Positions 9,008-18,256 of a stretch of 64,000 bases of DNA are shown here, in pieces. Source of the stretch: Phyllobacterium zundukense (lineage in GTDB: Bacteria; Pseudomonadota; Alphaproteobacteria; Rhizobiales; Rhizobiaceae); NCBI RefSeq assembly GCF_025452195.1, contig NZ_CP104969.1, positions 142,001 to 206,000 of the forward strand, written 5' to 3'. The notes below the pieces were generated by a model. The model was given only the letters and a program-made list of their open reading frames with translations. It had not been told where the DNA came from and made no database searches. The stretch's first letter is position 1. Each line of letters begins with the position of its first letter. The position numbers were made by a program, and so were the translations under genes.

Positions 9008-9628
9008 TCAAGTACTATACTTTTCGACGAAGGCCTTGGCACTCAGGGCACGCATATCAGGAAGCGTTTCTCCAAGCTTTTCGTGACTCCAGTCCCACCA
9101 GGCGAGAGAGATCAACTTCTCCGCAAGTATTTCCGGATGGCGGCGCTTGATGAATTTTGCCGGCACGCCAGCAACGATCGTATATGGCTCGACATCCTTG
9201 GTCACCACTGCTGAAGAGCCAACGACAGCGCCGTCCCCGATAGTAATACCCGGCATGATAACGGCGCCATGACCGATCCAGACGTCATTGCCAATGTTTA
9301 CCTTGTGATCACGGCGCCATTGGAAGAATTCGTCGTCGTCGCCAAGATCAAAACCGAACTGGCGTGAGCGATAACTGTAGTGATGCTGACTAGCGCGCCA
9401 CGTTGCATGATTTCCCGGATTGATGCGGGTAAAGGCGGCGATCGAACAAAACTTGCCGATCTTTGCGTAAATAATCGAGCCGTCATGCACGATATAACTG
9501 TAGTCGCCGAACTCTGTTTCGGCGATGGCCGTGCGCGCGCCAACCTCTGTATATTGCCCCAATGTGCTATCCCGCACGGTTGCCGTCGGGTGAATTGTCG
9601 GGGCAATCCCCAGCATCTTTTCGCTCAT
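9008..9628 (-). CDS. Phosphonate-metabolism-type hexapeptide transferase
   Basis: A 206-residue left-handed beta-helix acyltransferase with several hexapeptide repeats (for example VNIGNDVWIGHGAVIMPGIT at about residue 120 and DGAVVGSSAVV after it). Length and the segment NPGNHATWRASQHHYSYRS match the transferase family found with phn genes, related to chloramphenicol/xenobiotic acetyltransferases. The acceptor is not known. The start at 9628 is chosen for its agaggcg site and because upstream residues do not look conserved. It converges with phnM. Confidence 0.8.
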   Translation of the reverse strand: MSEKMLGIAPTIHPTATVRDSTLGQYTEVGARTAIAETEFGDYSYIVHDGSIIYAKIGKFCSIAAFTRINPGNHATWRASQHHYSYRSRQFGFDLGDDDEFFQWRRDHKVNIGNDVWIGHGAVIMPGITIGDGAVVGSSAVVTKDVEPYTIVAGVPAKFIKRRHPEILAEKLISLAWWDWSHEKLGETLPDMRALSAKAFVEKYST

Positions 9629-9720
9629 TTTGGCGCCTCTTGTTGTTGCATGAATCGTTTGGCGGCTTTCTAAGCCCCGCATACGACAACAATATGAATG
9701 TATTGAACAATTCCGCGTTA

Positions 9721-11349
9721 TCAGGACAGATCAATCGGCGTCTTGTGCGCGGCAATATCGTGCGGCAGGATGGTTTGGCGCTCGATCATGCGATGCACGC
9801 GCGGTTCCGACAGACCGCGATGCAACGCGCGAATCCGATCGCCGATGGCGGCGTCAGCCTGGGTTCGCCGCTGATTGTGACGCACATACTCGACCCAGGT
9901 CGGCGTGTGGTAACTTTCGGTCCAGATTTCAGGGTTCTCCAGATCGCGCATCAGCGCCCAATGCCCTGCCCCGTCGCGAATGCGGACCCGCCGCCGCGCC
10001 GCCATAACCTCAAGGAAATCAGGGACATCGTCCTCGGTGATAACATAATCTATCATGATGACGATGGGGCCGCTGCGCGGTTTCAGGTCGAGTTTCAGCA
10101 GCGGCTCGCTGAACCGATTGAGCGGATCGAGATTGAGCGTTTTAAACTCTGGCAAAGCATAGCGCAGGCCAATTGCCGCGCCGAACAACATGACTATACT
10201 TGAAGCGAGCAGTGCCCTGTCTGCGCCATACTCGCCCGCCGCAACACCCCATAACCAGCTGCCGCCGGCGATGCCGCCAAAGGTAGTCGTCTGATAAAGC
10301 GACAATGCGCGGCCGACTACCCAACGCGGTGTCGAGAGCTGTACCGTTACGTTGAAGAGCGAAAGCGCAAGCACCCAGCATGCACCGGAAAGCAGCAATG
10401 CGACATTGGTCGGCCAGACATTGTTGCTGACTGCGGTGAGGCCGGCACTCACTGCGAAGCCAATAAAGGCAATGCGAACAATGGCTTCGCTCGACAAATA
10501 TTCCCGCAGACGCGCGCTGATCAATGCACCGGCGATCGCCCCGATGCCGAAGGAGCCGAGCATGACACCGTAAACCAGCGGGCCGCCATGGACGAGATCG
10601 CGCGCCACCAATGGTAAAAGAGCGAGAACGGCGCTGGCGGAGAGGCCGAAAATGAAGCTGCGAAAAATCACCTTTCCGATGTTCGGGGACATCGCGACGT
10701 AGCGCAAACCGGCGGAAATCGCCCGCCCCAGAGTCTCGCGCGGCAAAGGATTGGCGTCGTATTTTGGCTGCCAGCGGAACAATGCATAAATCAATGGCAA
10801 ATAACTTATAGTATTGACTGCAAACGCCGCCGCCGCGCCTGCTATAGCGACAATCACACCGCCGATGGCCGGGCCAACGCTCCGGGTGATATTGAAGCCC
10901 ATGCTGTTCAATGCGACCGCATTCGGCAAATCATTGCGCGGTACCATATCCCCCACCGACGCTTGCCATGAAGGGTTGTTCAGCGCCGTCCCGCACCCGA
11001 TCAAGAAAGTGAAGCAAAGCAGCAGCCATGGCGTGATCAGGTTGAAGTGAGAAAACAGGGTCAGTAAGACCGATACGCCCAGCATGAAACACTGCGCGAC
11101 AATCATGACCCGGCGGCGGTTGAAATTGTCGGCAAGAGCGCCGGATACCAACGAAAACAACATGATAGGCAATGCCGTCGAAGCCTGCACCAGTGCAACC
11201 ATGTCGACGGAATCGGAGATGGTTGTCATCATCCAGGCCGCGCCGACTGACTGGATCAGGGAACCGAAATTGGAGGAAAGGCTCGCAAGCCAGACGGTCC
11301 TGAAAATATCATGTCTGAATGGCGCGAGTGGCGATGCCCGGTTTTTCAC
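9721..11349 (-). CDS. MFS transporter with C-terminal soluble domain
   Basis: A 542-residue protein. The first about 405 residues are a 12-helix major facilitator of the MFS_3 / transmembrane secretion-effector type (related to enterobactin exporters), with the cytoplasmic motif GALADNFNRRRVM near residue 75. The last about 120 residues form a soluble domain (IVIMIDYVITEDDVPDFLEVM onward) common in this subfamily and resembling a monooxygenase-like fold. It probably exports a small molecule; the substrate is unknown. The gene is transcribed alone toward the hexapeptide transferase gene. Confidence 0.82.
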   Translation of the reverse strand: MKNRASPLAPFRHDIFRTVWLASLSSNFGSLIQSVGAAWMMTTISDSVDMVALVQASTALPIMLFSLVSGALADNFNRRRVMIVAQCFMLGVSVLLTLFSHFNLITPWLLLCFTFLIGCGTALNNPSWQASVGDMVPRNDLPNAVALNSMGFNITRSVGPAIGGVIVAIAGAAAAFAVNTISYLPLIYALFRWQPKYDANPLPRETLGRAISAGLRYVAMSPNIGKVIFRSFIFGLSASAVLALLPLVARDLVHGGPLVYGVMLGSFGIGAIAGALISARLREYLSSEAIVRIAFIGFAVSAGLTAVSNNVWPTNVALLLSGACWVLALSLFNVTVQLSTPRWVVGRALSLYQTTTFGGIAGGSWLWGVAAGEYGADRALLASSIVMLFGAAIGLRYALPEFKTLNLDPLNRFSEPLLKLDLKPRSGPIVIMIDYVITEDDVPDFLEVMAARRRVRIRDGAGHWALMRDLENPEIWTESYHTPTWVEYVRHNQRRTQADAAIGDRIRALHRGLSEPRVHRMIERQTILPHDIAAHKTPIDLS

Positions 11350-11710
11350 CTCGTCAGCTTTCTTCTTTGGAATACATGAGCGTTACTATCCCGTTATAGG
11401 CGAGACTGCACCGATTGCCAGCCGTCGAATTCCGTCCTCCTGCCAAATTGCGGGTTTCTCACAACTTCATACAATCAGATTAAACGCGCCGGTTGAGATT
11501 CTTGCAGCAGATTCGAGGTTTCTTGCATCAGAATCCGGCATTCATGTGTGAGAATCCCGAGAAGATGCGCGATATTTGCACCGGAAACAGCTTCCGAACC
11601 CGCGAAATTGGGCAGATTTCGGCAAATCGGCGGAAAATTAATTGAACGAGCGTTTCTTTAATTTACCTGCACAGGTTTCATCCGGTACGATTCAAGAGGT
11701 AATCGTAATT
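11350..11710. other. Intergenic region upstream of MFS gene
   Basis: About 360 bp separate the MFS start from the repeat region. It should contain the MFS promoter. No convincing gene or RNA was seen; the only long frame here (plus strand) overlaps the MFS gene and has no family resemblance. Confidence 0.4.
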
Positions 11711-12075
11711 TCACCCCCCTCTGTCCTACCGGACATCTCCCCCACAAGAGGGGAGATCAGCCTACAAGAATGTTGGCGCATTATCTCCAATCTTTGTTAG
11801 TGCAGGAAGTTAGTTGTGTCATCTGATCAAAGCAATCGCATATGGTAGAATCACCCCCACCCGCAGCTTCGCTGCGACCCCCCCATCCAGGGGGAGGTGG
11901 ACGATGCCACCACCGCCTTCACCCTCCCTTCGATGGGGAGGGTCGGACCAAAGGTCCGGGGTGGGGTGAGACGTGCCAGCTATCAAGTGTGCAATTTCCG
12001 CGGACACAAAATCAACCAGATGCGATTACCCTGCCCAGAAGGGAGAGATGTCCGCAGAGGGGGTGAGACTCTGTC
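11711..12075. repeat. Mosaic palindromic intergenic repeat, rearranged copy
   Basis: This non-coding stretch contains modules also present at 21503-21679: a left block with ctctgtcc and ggacatctccccc (about 11717-11752), a core with cccacccgcagcttcgctg and a gggggaggtgg hairpin (about 11852-11962), and a right block agatgtccgcagaggggg (about 12046-12064). The modules are spread out and separated by unrelated sequence. This resembles the intergenic mosaic elements (RIME type) of rhizobia. No transposase is present. Confidence 0.7.
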
Positions 12076-12098
12076 CAATCAAATTTGACAGTGGATCG

Positions 12099-12914
12099 TC
12101 ATTTGCCGCGCCGGAACAGAATCTCGCCCTTGCCGGACACGGCGACATCGCCGCCAAATTTGCCCGGTCTTGCACCGAGCAGCGGCTTGTCCATGATTTT
12201 CTCCTGGATAAGAAACCTGTCGAACACGCCCGAAAAGGCGATGTCGGTTTCGCCGCAGTCGACAAAGGTCGGAGCAAGATTTTCCGGGCGGCGGTCGAGG
12301 AACAGGGAGCCGCGTTTCATCAGGTAACCGGGCATCGCGCCAACGCGGCCGGTCACGACAATCGATCCGGCGATCATGCGGTAGCCGGCATAGTCACCGC
12401 AGCCCTTGAGGACGGCAATGATGCCGCGGCGCAATCTCTCGCCTGCATAGTTTCCTGCCTTGCCGCGAACAATCAGCAGGCCGCCTTCCATGCCGGTGAT
12501 TTCACCGGCAAGCGGCCCGCCGAGATCGTCTCCGGCATTGCCCTTGATCTCGAGCCGGCCATCAACCATGCCGGAACCCGCGTGATCGCCGGCGCTGCCG
12601 TCAATTTGCAGAGAGCCGCCGGACATTTTCCTGCCGACCTCAAGGCCGACATTGCCCGTTACCCGGATGGCGCCACTGCTCAAGCCGGTACCGACCTTGT
12701 CGAAGCGCGCACTGCCGCCCTCGAAGATGATGCTCTCCGGATCCTTGCCGGTCACCTTGAAGATATCGCCCACCAAGGCGGGATCGCGGGTGGTTCCAAC
12801 GCGCAGCTTTTCTATCTGCACATCCGTCAGCCCGGCCAGCCCGGCAGGTGTCAGAGCCGACAGGTCGAGACGTTCTTCCGGATCGACACGAAGCGAGAAG
12901 GTCAGCGCTTTCAT
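12099..12914 (-). CDS. fhcC: Formyltransferase/hydrolase complex subunit C
   Basis: A 271-residue protein homologous to formylmethanofuran dehydrogenase subunit C. It is a parallel beta-helix of glycine-rich repeats (GGSLQIDGSAGDHAGSGM, GRLEIKGNAGDDLGG and similar, about residues 60-200). In aerobic methylotrophs it is part of the cytosolic Fhc complex, which transfers the formyl group from formyl-H4MPT to a methanofuran analogue and hydrolyses it to formate. It is last in the fhcBADC order and overlaps fhcD by four bases. The start ATG lies in that overlap. Confidence 0.93.
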   Translation of the reverse strand: MKALTFSLRVDPEERLDLSALTPAGLAGLTDVQIEKLRVGTTRDPALVGDIFKVTGKDPESIIFEGGSARFDKVGTGLSSGAIRVTGNVGLEVGRKMSGGSLQIDGSAGDHAGSGMVDGRLEIKGNAGDDLGGPLAGEITGMEGGLLIVRGKAGNYAGERLRRGIIAVLKGCGDYAGYRMIAGSIVVTGRVGAMPGYLMKRGSLFLDRRPENLAPTFVDCGETDIAFSGVFDRFLIQEKIMDKPLLGARPGKFGGDVAVSGKGEILFRRGK

Positions 12915-13828
12915 GGAAGCAGATCCTTCAGGTGGTAGTGGAACTTGCCGAGCTTGCCGCCGTAGTTACCGGCGCTGATCCGAACCGCACCTCGCTTGGG
13001 GCCAAGTTCGATGACCGCTTTCAGCCCTGCGCGCATGGCAGCCGCCACAGCGTCGTTGGTTTCGCCATCAATGACGATCTCCAGCACCGCATTGACCTCC
13101 GGCGTCAGTGCAGAATTGACCACACCGCGCAGGGTGGGTGCGAAAGCATCATTGGTCGAAGCCATCATGCCCTTATATTTGCCGCCGACTTTCGAGCCCG
13201 ACCGGACGACGCCTCCCGGGAACGGCATGATCGCGCCGGGAACCTTTTCAATGGCGGCCACCGCACGCTCGGCGGCGCGCATGGCCTTGGCGTTATCGGC
13301 GGCGAGAAACAGCAGATTGCCGCCGCCGACGGCAAGCTTGGTCAGCCCCGTTGTCGCTTCGCACAGGAACTCGCCATCCATCACGGGTACACGCCAATAG
13401 TGCTTGCCACCAAACTTCTTCGATATCTGCCAGCCATCGCCGAAGTAACGCAGCGCATTGCCGAGGTCGAGCGGTGCTGTTCCCTCAAGATCGGCAAAGC
13501 AGGCGCTGCCGGGCGATGTCAGCACGCATTGGCCGAGACGGTTCTTCAACTGCTTCTGCAATTCGTCCGTGCCCATAGCGAAAATCATGACACGGCAACC
13601 GGGCTGGCCATCGGGAGTTTTCGATGCCGGCAGATCCCTGTCGATGGCCGCCTCGCAGCCGCAGCCGATGACCGACGTCGCAAAGCCGGTCATGGTGATC
13701 GCTGCCTGCCGTGCCCATTTCAATGTCGGCGCCGTGATGATGATCGCGGTGGCGCGCATACCGAACGCTTCGGCAAAAGTATCGTCGATAAGAACGCCAT
13801 TGCGGGTCAGCTGATGCATCTGGTTCAT
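12911..13828 (-). CDS. fhcD: Formylmethanofuran:H4MPT formyltransferase subunit
   Basis: A 305-residue homologue of archaeal Ftr, catalysing formyl transfer between H4MPT and methanofuran within the Fhc complex. Recognisable blocks are GCGCEAAIDRDLP near residue 55, GKHYWRVPVMDGEF near 145 and PFPGGVVRSGSKVGGKYKG near 210. The start is the ATG complementary to 13826-13828, which overlaps the fhcA stop as ATGA, so the two are translationally coupled. A longer frame upstream is only read-through antisense to the known fhcA frame. All subunit-length features are normal. Confidence 0.93.
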   Translation of the reverse strand: MNQMHQLTRNGVLIDDTFAEAFGMRATAIIITAPTLKWARQAAITMTGFATSVIGCGCEAAIDRDLPASKTPDGQPGCRVMIFAMGTDELQKQLKNRLGQCVLTSPGSACFADLEGTAPLDLGNALRYFGDGWQISKKFGGKHYWRVPVMDGEFLCEATTGLTKLAVGGGNLLFLAADNAKAMRAAERAVAAIEKVPGAIMPFPGGVVRSGSKVGGKYKGMMASTNDAFAPTLRGVVNSALTPEVNAVLEIVIDGETNDAVAAAMRAGLKAVIELGPKRGAVRISAGNYGGKLGKFHYHLKDLLP

Positions 13829-15453
13829 GAAGTCACCTCCGCAAATGGGTCCGGACGCTGGATTGCGGAATCCGGGAAGGTGAACCAGTCGAGCGAAAGA
13901 CCGTAGCGCTCTTCGTGGTAGGCCTGCATGCGCTTGACCATCGCCTTGTCCGGCGGCGGGTTGAGGCGCAGGGTCTTGCCCCAGCGATAGTGGGTTACCT
14001 TGCCGTTCTTGACGACGAGATCGCCATTCTTGAAAACCAGCGCCGCCTCGCGGAACATTTTTGCGATGTCCCTGCCCCTGCGATAGACCGCGACATCGGC
14101 GATGGCCCCTGCCCCGAGATGACCGCGATCCCTGAGGCCAAGCAGCTTCGCCGGTGCTGCACGGGTCATGATGGCGATCTCTTCCAGCGTATATTCGCGG
14201 CGCACCGAAGCGAGCGTCGTCAGCCCGAGCGCGGTTGCATTGAGCTCTGTGGATTTCGCATCGCGGGCATCGCTGCTCATCAAAAGTTCGAAGAGTTCCG
14301 GATAGGCGGTGAAAGGCGCGCCGTTCGGGTGATCGGTGGTGAAATATACGCGCCATGGATCGGTGATGAGCAGGAAAAGCTCGAGGCCGACGGCCCATTG
14401 CAGCGAGCCGTAATAGTCCTGTTTATAGCGATAGGGCACAATGCCGCCGCCGCCATTGCCATCGCCATCCAGAATCACGGTCTTTTTCGGGCTGGCATTG
14501 CCGATTGCGGAAAACTGCCGCATCACGTCCGACGAGATGGTCACCGTCTGGCCGAACATCACCTGGCCGATATCGATGGTGACATCGGGGTTGGCATTGA
14601 CGGCTTCCGCCAGCCGTGCCGCCTCGGACGAAAACTTGCGCTTGCCCTCGGTGCCATAGCCATAGAACTGGAGGTGGGCGAGATGCAGCGGCACCCCTTC
14701 CGTGGCGGCGATCGTTGCGGCGGCCGTATCGACGCTGCCGGCAATGCCGAGATTGTTGGCGTGCACATGCAAGGGATGCGGAACGCCAAGCCGCGTCACC
14801 GATGCCTGCAGCGACTTGACGATCTTGCGCGAACTGACGCCGTATTCCGGCACGGTATCATCCAGCGAGAACGAGCGGACATTCTCCTTGAAGGCCGCCG
14901 CAGCACCGGCATTGATGACCTTTACGCCGAGGGCGCGGGTCGAGCCGATGACCCAAGCGACATAATCGTCGAGCATCGCCGAGGACTTGCCATTGCGGAG
15001 GAGCGACAGGGTGAAATCGTCATTGCCGAGGATCGCGAGCGTCGCCTTGTCGATGATCGGGATGTCGGCGAGTTCGAGATGCGTGTGCAGTGCGGTGTAC
15101 GGCGCCATCGCTGGCTCGACAACGGTTGTGAAGCCCATCTGTGCGTAGAGGGTGCCGGTCTGGAAGGTCGACCAACCGGCATTCGACAGTGGCGTATTAG
15201 CCGGGCGAACCTGATGCGCGCGGTGATGCTCGGGCAAGAGCAAGCGCGCGGTGTTCACATTGCCGCCACCGATATGCGAATGGATATCGATAGCTCCGGC
15301 CATGACGATGCAGCCCGAAACGTCGTGTGTCTCATCCGCCGTCGCGCCCTTCGGCGCATCGACAAGCAGGCCGTCGCTGATCCAGACGTCGCGCTTTTCT
15401 GTCGCGCCGTTGACAGGATCGACGACCTCTCCGCCGGTAAGACGGATCAGCAT
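13825..15453 (-). CDS. fhcA: Formyltransferase/hydrolase complex subunit A
   Basis: A 542-residue amidohydrolase-fold protein homologous to formylmethanofuran dehydrogenase subunit A. It shows the metal motif AIDIHSHIGGGNVN at about residues 55-68 and the long conserved block TPLSNAGWSTFQTGTLYAQMGF. This subunit carries the formyl-hydrolysing site of the Fhc complex, releasing formate. It overlaps the end of the fhcB reading frame by seven bases and fhcD by four. It is intact, so loss of fhcB function, if real, would affect a complex whose other parts remain. Confidence 0.93.
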   Translation of the reverse strand: MLIRLTGGEVVDPVNGATEKRDVWISDGLLVDAPKGATADETHDVSGCIVMAGAIDIHSHIGGGNVNTARLLLPEHHRAHQVRPANTPLSNAGWSTFQTGTLYAQMGFTTVVEPAMAPYTALHTHLELADIPIIDKATLAILGNDDFTLSLLRNGKSSAMLDDYVAWVIGSTRALGVKVINAGAAAAFKENVRSFSLDDTVPEYGVSSRKIVKSLQASVTRLGVPHPLHVHANNLGIAGSVDTAAATIAATEGVPLHLAHLQFYGYGTEGKRKFSSEAARLAEAVNANPDVTIDIGQVMFGQTVTISSDVMRQFSAIGNASPKKTVILDGDGNGGGGIVPYRYKQDYYGSLQWAVGLELFLLITDPWRVYFTTDHPNGAPFTAYPELFELLMSSDARDAKSTELNATALGLTTLASVRREYTLEEIAIMTRAAPAKLLGLRDRGHLGAGAIADVAVYRRGRDIAKMFREAALVFKNGDLVVKNGKVTHYRWGKTLRLNPPPDKAMVKRMQAYHEERYGLSLDWFTFPDSAIQRPDPFAEVTS

Positions 15454-16542
15454 GGCAGCGCCCTTTTGCCCGGAAGAGCCTGCGCGAGTTGACCTATGAT
15501 GCTCGAGACGCTCGGAAGCTCTGAGGGCTGGACGGCCTGCACCGCCCTGAATGTGCCGGTCCGGCTCGAGTAGGAAACGCCATCATGATCGATGCCGGCC
15601 TTGCCGACGCAAATCGTAATTCTGGCGCCCGACGTTGGACTATTGGTTTTGCTCAGCGATATCAGCGGTATCTTCCCCCCCCCGAGGGGGAGTTTCGCCG
15701 CCCCTCGTCGACATCCAGACATGAAGGTCCGCTTCCTTGTCGCGGATCATGCGCTGGATGTCCCATCGCCCGGGGTCATAGCTTGGGAGGCTATTCGAGA
15801 AACCTGTTCGGGGCGGAAAGCCCGTCATCCAAAGTGACGTAAGTGCCGTGCCCCACGCATCGTCATCGGCGGGTAGAAACACGCTGCTGGCGCGGCCGGT
15901 CTTGTTCAGATCGGCAATCAGGCCCTGCAGCATGACGAGGCCTGCTGTTTCGCCCGACGTGCCCGAGAAGACGAAAACGGGGAATTGCGCCGTGGTCAGG
16001 GCCTTCTTGAAGCGGTCGATATTGGTCAAGGAGGCAGCAATGCGCTGGCCCTGCAGCCCGGCGCGAAGCACGCCAAGCGCGGCAGGCAGAGACAGTCCCT
16101 CTCCGCGCAGTGGTACAGCTTTCAACTTGCGGGCGAGCTTGCCAGCCTCAGTCGTTTCGGTTCCATCGATATGGAACCAGCTGCGCTTGTGCTTGTCGCC
16201 GAGATCCGGCTGCGAATCCGCCCAGGCCTGCAGGAGTTCGTGATGGGTCGAAGGGATTTCGCCGACGATGACGATCAGGCTGGAACGGCGGCGCGCTTCT
16301 CCCGGCACCGTGAACATGCCGCCATGATCGGTGAACAGCGCGACCTCTCTGGCAAGCACATCGCCTGCCGCATGATCGTAAGCGCCGCCTAACCTTTCGG
16401 CGAGCGCAATGGCACTGCGCGTACCATGCACATCCGCATCGAGGGTGAAAACTGGACAACGGCTGGACGCCAGAAGCTTTGCAGCATTCCGAACAGCATC
16501 CGTCAAAGGTACCGGCTGGCTGCCAACCCATGCAACCGACAT
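15447..16542 (-). pseudogene. fhcB: Formyltransferase/hydrolase complex subunit B, frameshifted in a G9 tract
   Basis: FhcB is the subunit of the Fhc complex related to molybdopterin formylmethanofuran dehydrogenase B, but without the metal site. Frame one (from 16542) encodes about 290 good residues, from VAWVGSQPVPLTDAV to EADLHVWMS. It then hits a run of nine C on the plus strand (15675-15683), after which the sense continues in another frame through ARITICVGKAGIDHDG to a stop overlapping fhcA. The span is one base more than a multiple of three; removing one base would give 364 codons, a normal length. The start could also be the TTG at 16551. Sequencing error, true mutation or slippage are all possible. 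Confidence 0.82.
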
Positions 16543-16604
16543 ATTCCGCAACTTTCTGGTGCCAGCCTATACTTAGCGACCTTTTTTTCGAATGTGAACC
16601 CTAG

Positions 16605-16750
16605 GATGCGTCGATATTCACGCCATGACGGTCTGCAAACGGTATTTTTCTACGATCCGGTGCTCTCGTACTTCAAGTACGCTCCGCTCCGGTTCTCGAA
16701 AATCACCGTTTTCGCCTCGTCACGATCGCGAATCTCGTCACACCCTATAG
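16605..16750. repeat. Imperfect palindromic intergenic element, copy 1
   Basis: Between fhcB and the pterin dehydratase gene lies a block with aaacggt (about 16637) and accgttt (about 16706) arms. The core reads ccggtgctctcgtacttcaa then gtacgctccgctccggttct. A closely similar core (ccggtgctcacgaacgagaa and cgctgcgctccggctcctcg) occurs inside the inverted repeat at 44928-45068. This shows a dispersed repeat family. No coding potential is evident. Confidence 0.55.
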
Positions 16751-16771
16751 CGGCGTGCAAAAAATTTGAGA

Positions 16772-17161
16772 TCAATCGTCGTACTTAACATAGGCGAAGC
16801 GCTGGTCGGTTTGCGGCGTTCCTTCCAGCGATCCCGCCTCCTTGCCCGGTTGCCAGTGGACAACGCTCTCGATCTTTGTGGCGAGCTCGAAATCCTTGTC
16901 GGTGATGCCCTTGGCGGCATGGTTCTGCAGCAGGACCTCGACCCATGCGTAGGAGGCCTTCAAATCCGGATGATGCCATGCGGCTTCGGCGAGGTGGCCA
17001 ACGGTGTTGATCACCATCAGGGTCGACTTCCAGCCATGGGTCTTGTACTTGCGGCGAATCCAGCCGTTCTCATAGCGCCAGTGCGGCAAATCCGCCTTGA
17101 GCTTTTCAGTAATTTCGCTTTCGGAATATACCTTTTCCTTTGGCTTTTTCTCGTCGGTCAT
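16772..17161 (-). CDS. Pterin-4a-carbinolamine dehydratase-like protein
   Basis: A 129-residue protein of the PCD/DCoH family, with the active-site region GHLAEAAWHHPDLKASYAWV at about residues 56-75 and the ending TDKDFELATKIESVV. Known members dehydrate 4a-hydroxytetrahydropterins or recycle pterins. Placed between fhc genes and the beta-RFAP synthase gene, it probably acts on the pterin part of H4MPT, but this is inference from location. The start at 17161 has an agtggag site; upstream in-frame residues are not family-like. It is divergent from the beta-RFAP synthase gene. Confidence 0.83.
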   Translation of the reverse strand: MTDEKKPKEKVYSESEITEKLKADLPHWRYENGWIRRKYKTHGWKSTLMVINTVGHLAEAAWHHPDLKASYAWVEVLLQNHAAKGITDKDFELATKIESVVHWQPGKEAGSLEGTPQTDQRFAYVKYDD

Positions 17162-17261
17162 CGGCGATACTCCACTTCTTTGTTCATGATGCTTGCACCT
17201 CGGTCGAAAGACGATATCATAGTGCAGGGCCCGATTTTTGAGATTGTGTAAAGAATAGCAA

Positions 17262-18227
17262 ATGTCGGAATCCGTCACCATTAAAGTCCCGGCGCGCCTT
17301 CATCTCGGCTTTCTCGATATACCGCGTTCTGGCAGCGACCGCTTCGGCAGCGTCGGCTTGCCTGTGCAGGACATCGCGACAGTCCTGACGATTTCCCGTT
17401 CGGCCGAGACACAGGTTCATGGTGATGAACAGGCGCGCATCGAACAGCATGCCCTGTCACTCTGCAATCATCTCGGCATCAAGACGCAACACCGGATCAA
17501 TGTGCAGCGAGCGATCCCGCGGCATATCGGCCTCGGCTCCGGCACTCAGATTGCGCTGGCTGTCGCGGCTGCTATCCGCACGCTGCATGGTTTGCCGCTC
17601 GACGCCGTCAACGACGCTGTCCTGCTCGGACGCGGCTCTCGTTCCGGCATCGGTATTGCTGCATTCGAAGAAGGTGGCGTGATCGTCGATGCGGGCAAAG
17701 GCGCCGGCAGCGCGGCGCCCACCGTTATTTCGCGCATCCCTTTTCCTGAAGCCTGGCGCATCATCCTCGTCTTCGATGCCTCGACACAAGGCATCCATGG
17801 CGAGGCCGAGATCGAAGCCTTCCGGACATTACCGCCGTTCCCGGTCGAAACCTCGGCTGCGATCTGCCGCCATGTGCTGATGGGTATCATGCCGGCGCTG
17901 ATCGAACAGGATCTCTCATTGTTCGGCCGGGCTGTGGAAGCGATCCAGGCCGAGATCGGCAACTATTTTGCACCGGCGCAGGGCGGCGTTTTCACCAGCA
18001 AGCACGTCGAAGCCGCTATACGGCAGCTGGCACAGGCGGGTGCTGTGGGTATCGGTCAGAGCTCATGGGGACCGACAGGCTTCGCCTTTGCCGCCTCACA
18101 GACTGAGGCGACGCGCATTGTCGATGCGATCGGCGGGCGGTCGCCCGGCACCACCATCCAGATCGTTGCCGGCAGAAACGCAGGTGCGGATATCACGCAC
18201 ACCGCATTGAACTTCGCAACAGCTTAG
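17262..18227 (+). CDS. Beta-ribofuranosylaminobenzene 5'-phosphate synthase
   Basis: A 321-residue GHMP-kinase-fold protein. The N-terminus VKVPARLHLGFLD-like segment, IGLGSGTQIALAVAAAI at about residues 88-104 and GRGSRSGIGIAAFEEGG near 124-140 match beta-RFAP synthase (archaeal MptG). The enzyme condenses 4-hydroxybenzoate or p-aminobenzoate with PRPP and is the committed step to the arylamine part of H4MPT. It starts a plus-strand run with mtdB. The methylotroph homologue is established for this pathway. Confidence 0.9.
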   Translation: MSESVTIKVPARLHLGFLDIPRSGSDRFGSVGLPVQDIATVLTISRSAETQVHGDEQARIEQHALSLCNHLGIKTQHRINVQRAIPRHIGLGSGTQIALAVAAAIRTLHGLPLDAVNDAVLLGRGSRSGIGIAAFEEGGVIVDAGKGAGSAAPTVISRIPFPEAWRIILVFDASTQGIHGEAEIEAFRTLPPFPVETSAAICRHVLMGIMPALIEQDLSLFGRAVEAIQAEIGNYFAPAQGGVFTSKHVEAAIRQLAQAGAVGIGQSSWGPTGFAFAASQTEATRIVDAIGGRSPGTTIQIVAGRNAGADITHTALNFATA

Positions 18228-18256
18228 GGCGCCACAATTAACAGGGAGCGGAAACA

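Noticed and set aside
13829..14398. N-terminal extension of the fhcD frame upstream of 13828
   Set aside because: It overlaps fhcA in another frame and lacks homology; the ATGA overlap gives a clear start.
12848..15492. Long plus-strand frames (up to 525 codons) across the fhc genes
   Set aside because: High-GC antisense shadows of fhcD and fhcA, whose products match known families end to end.
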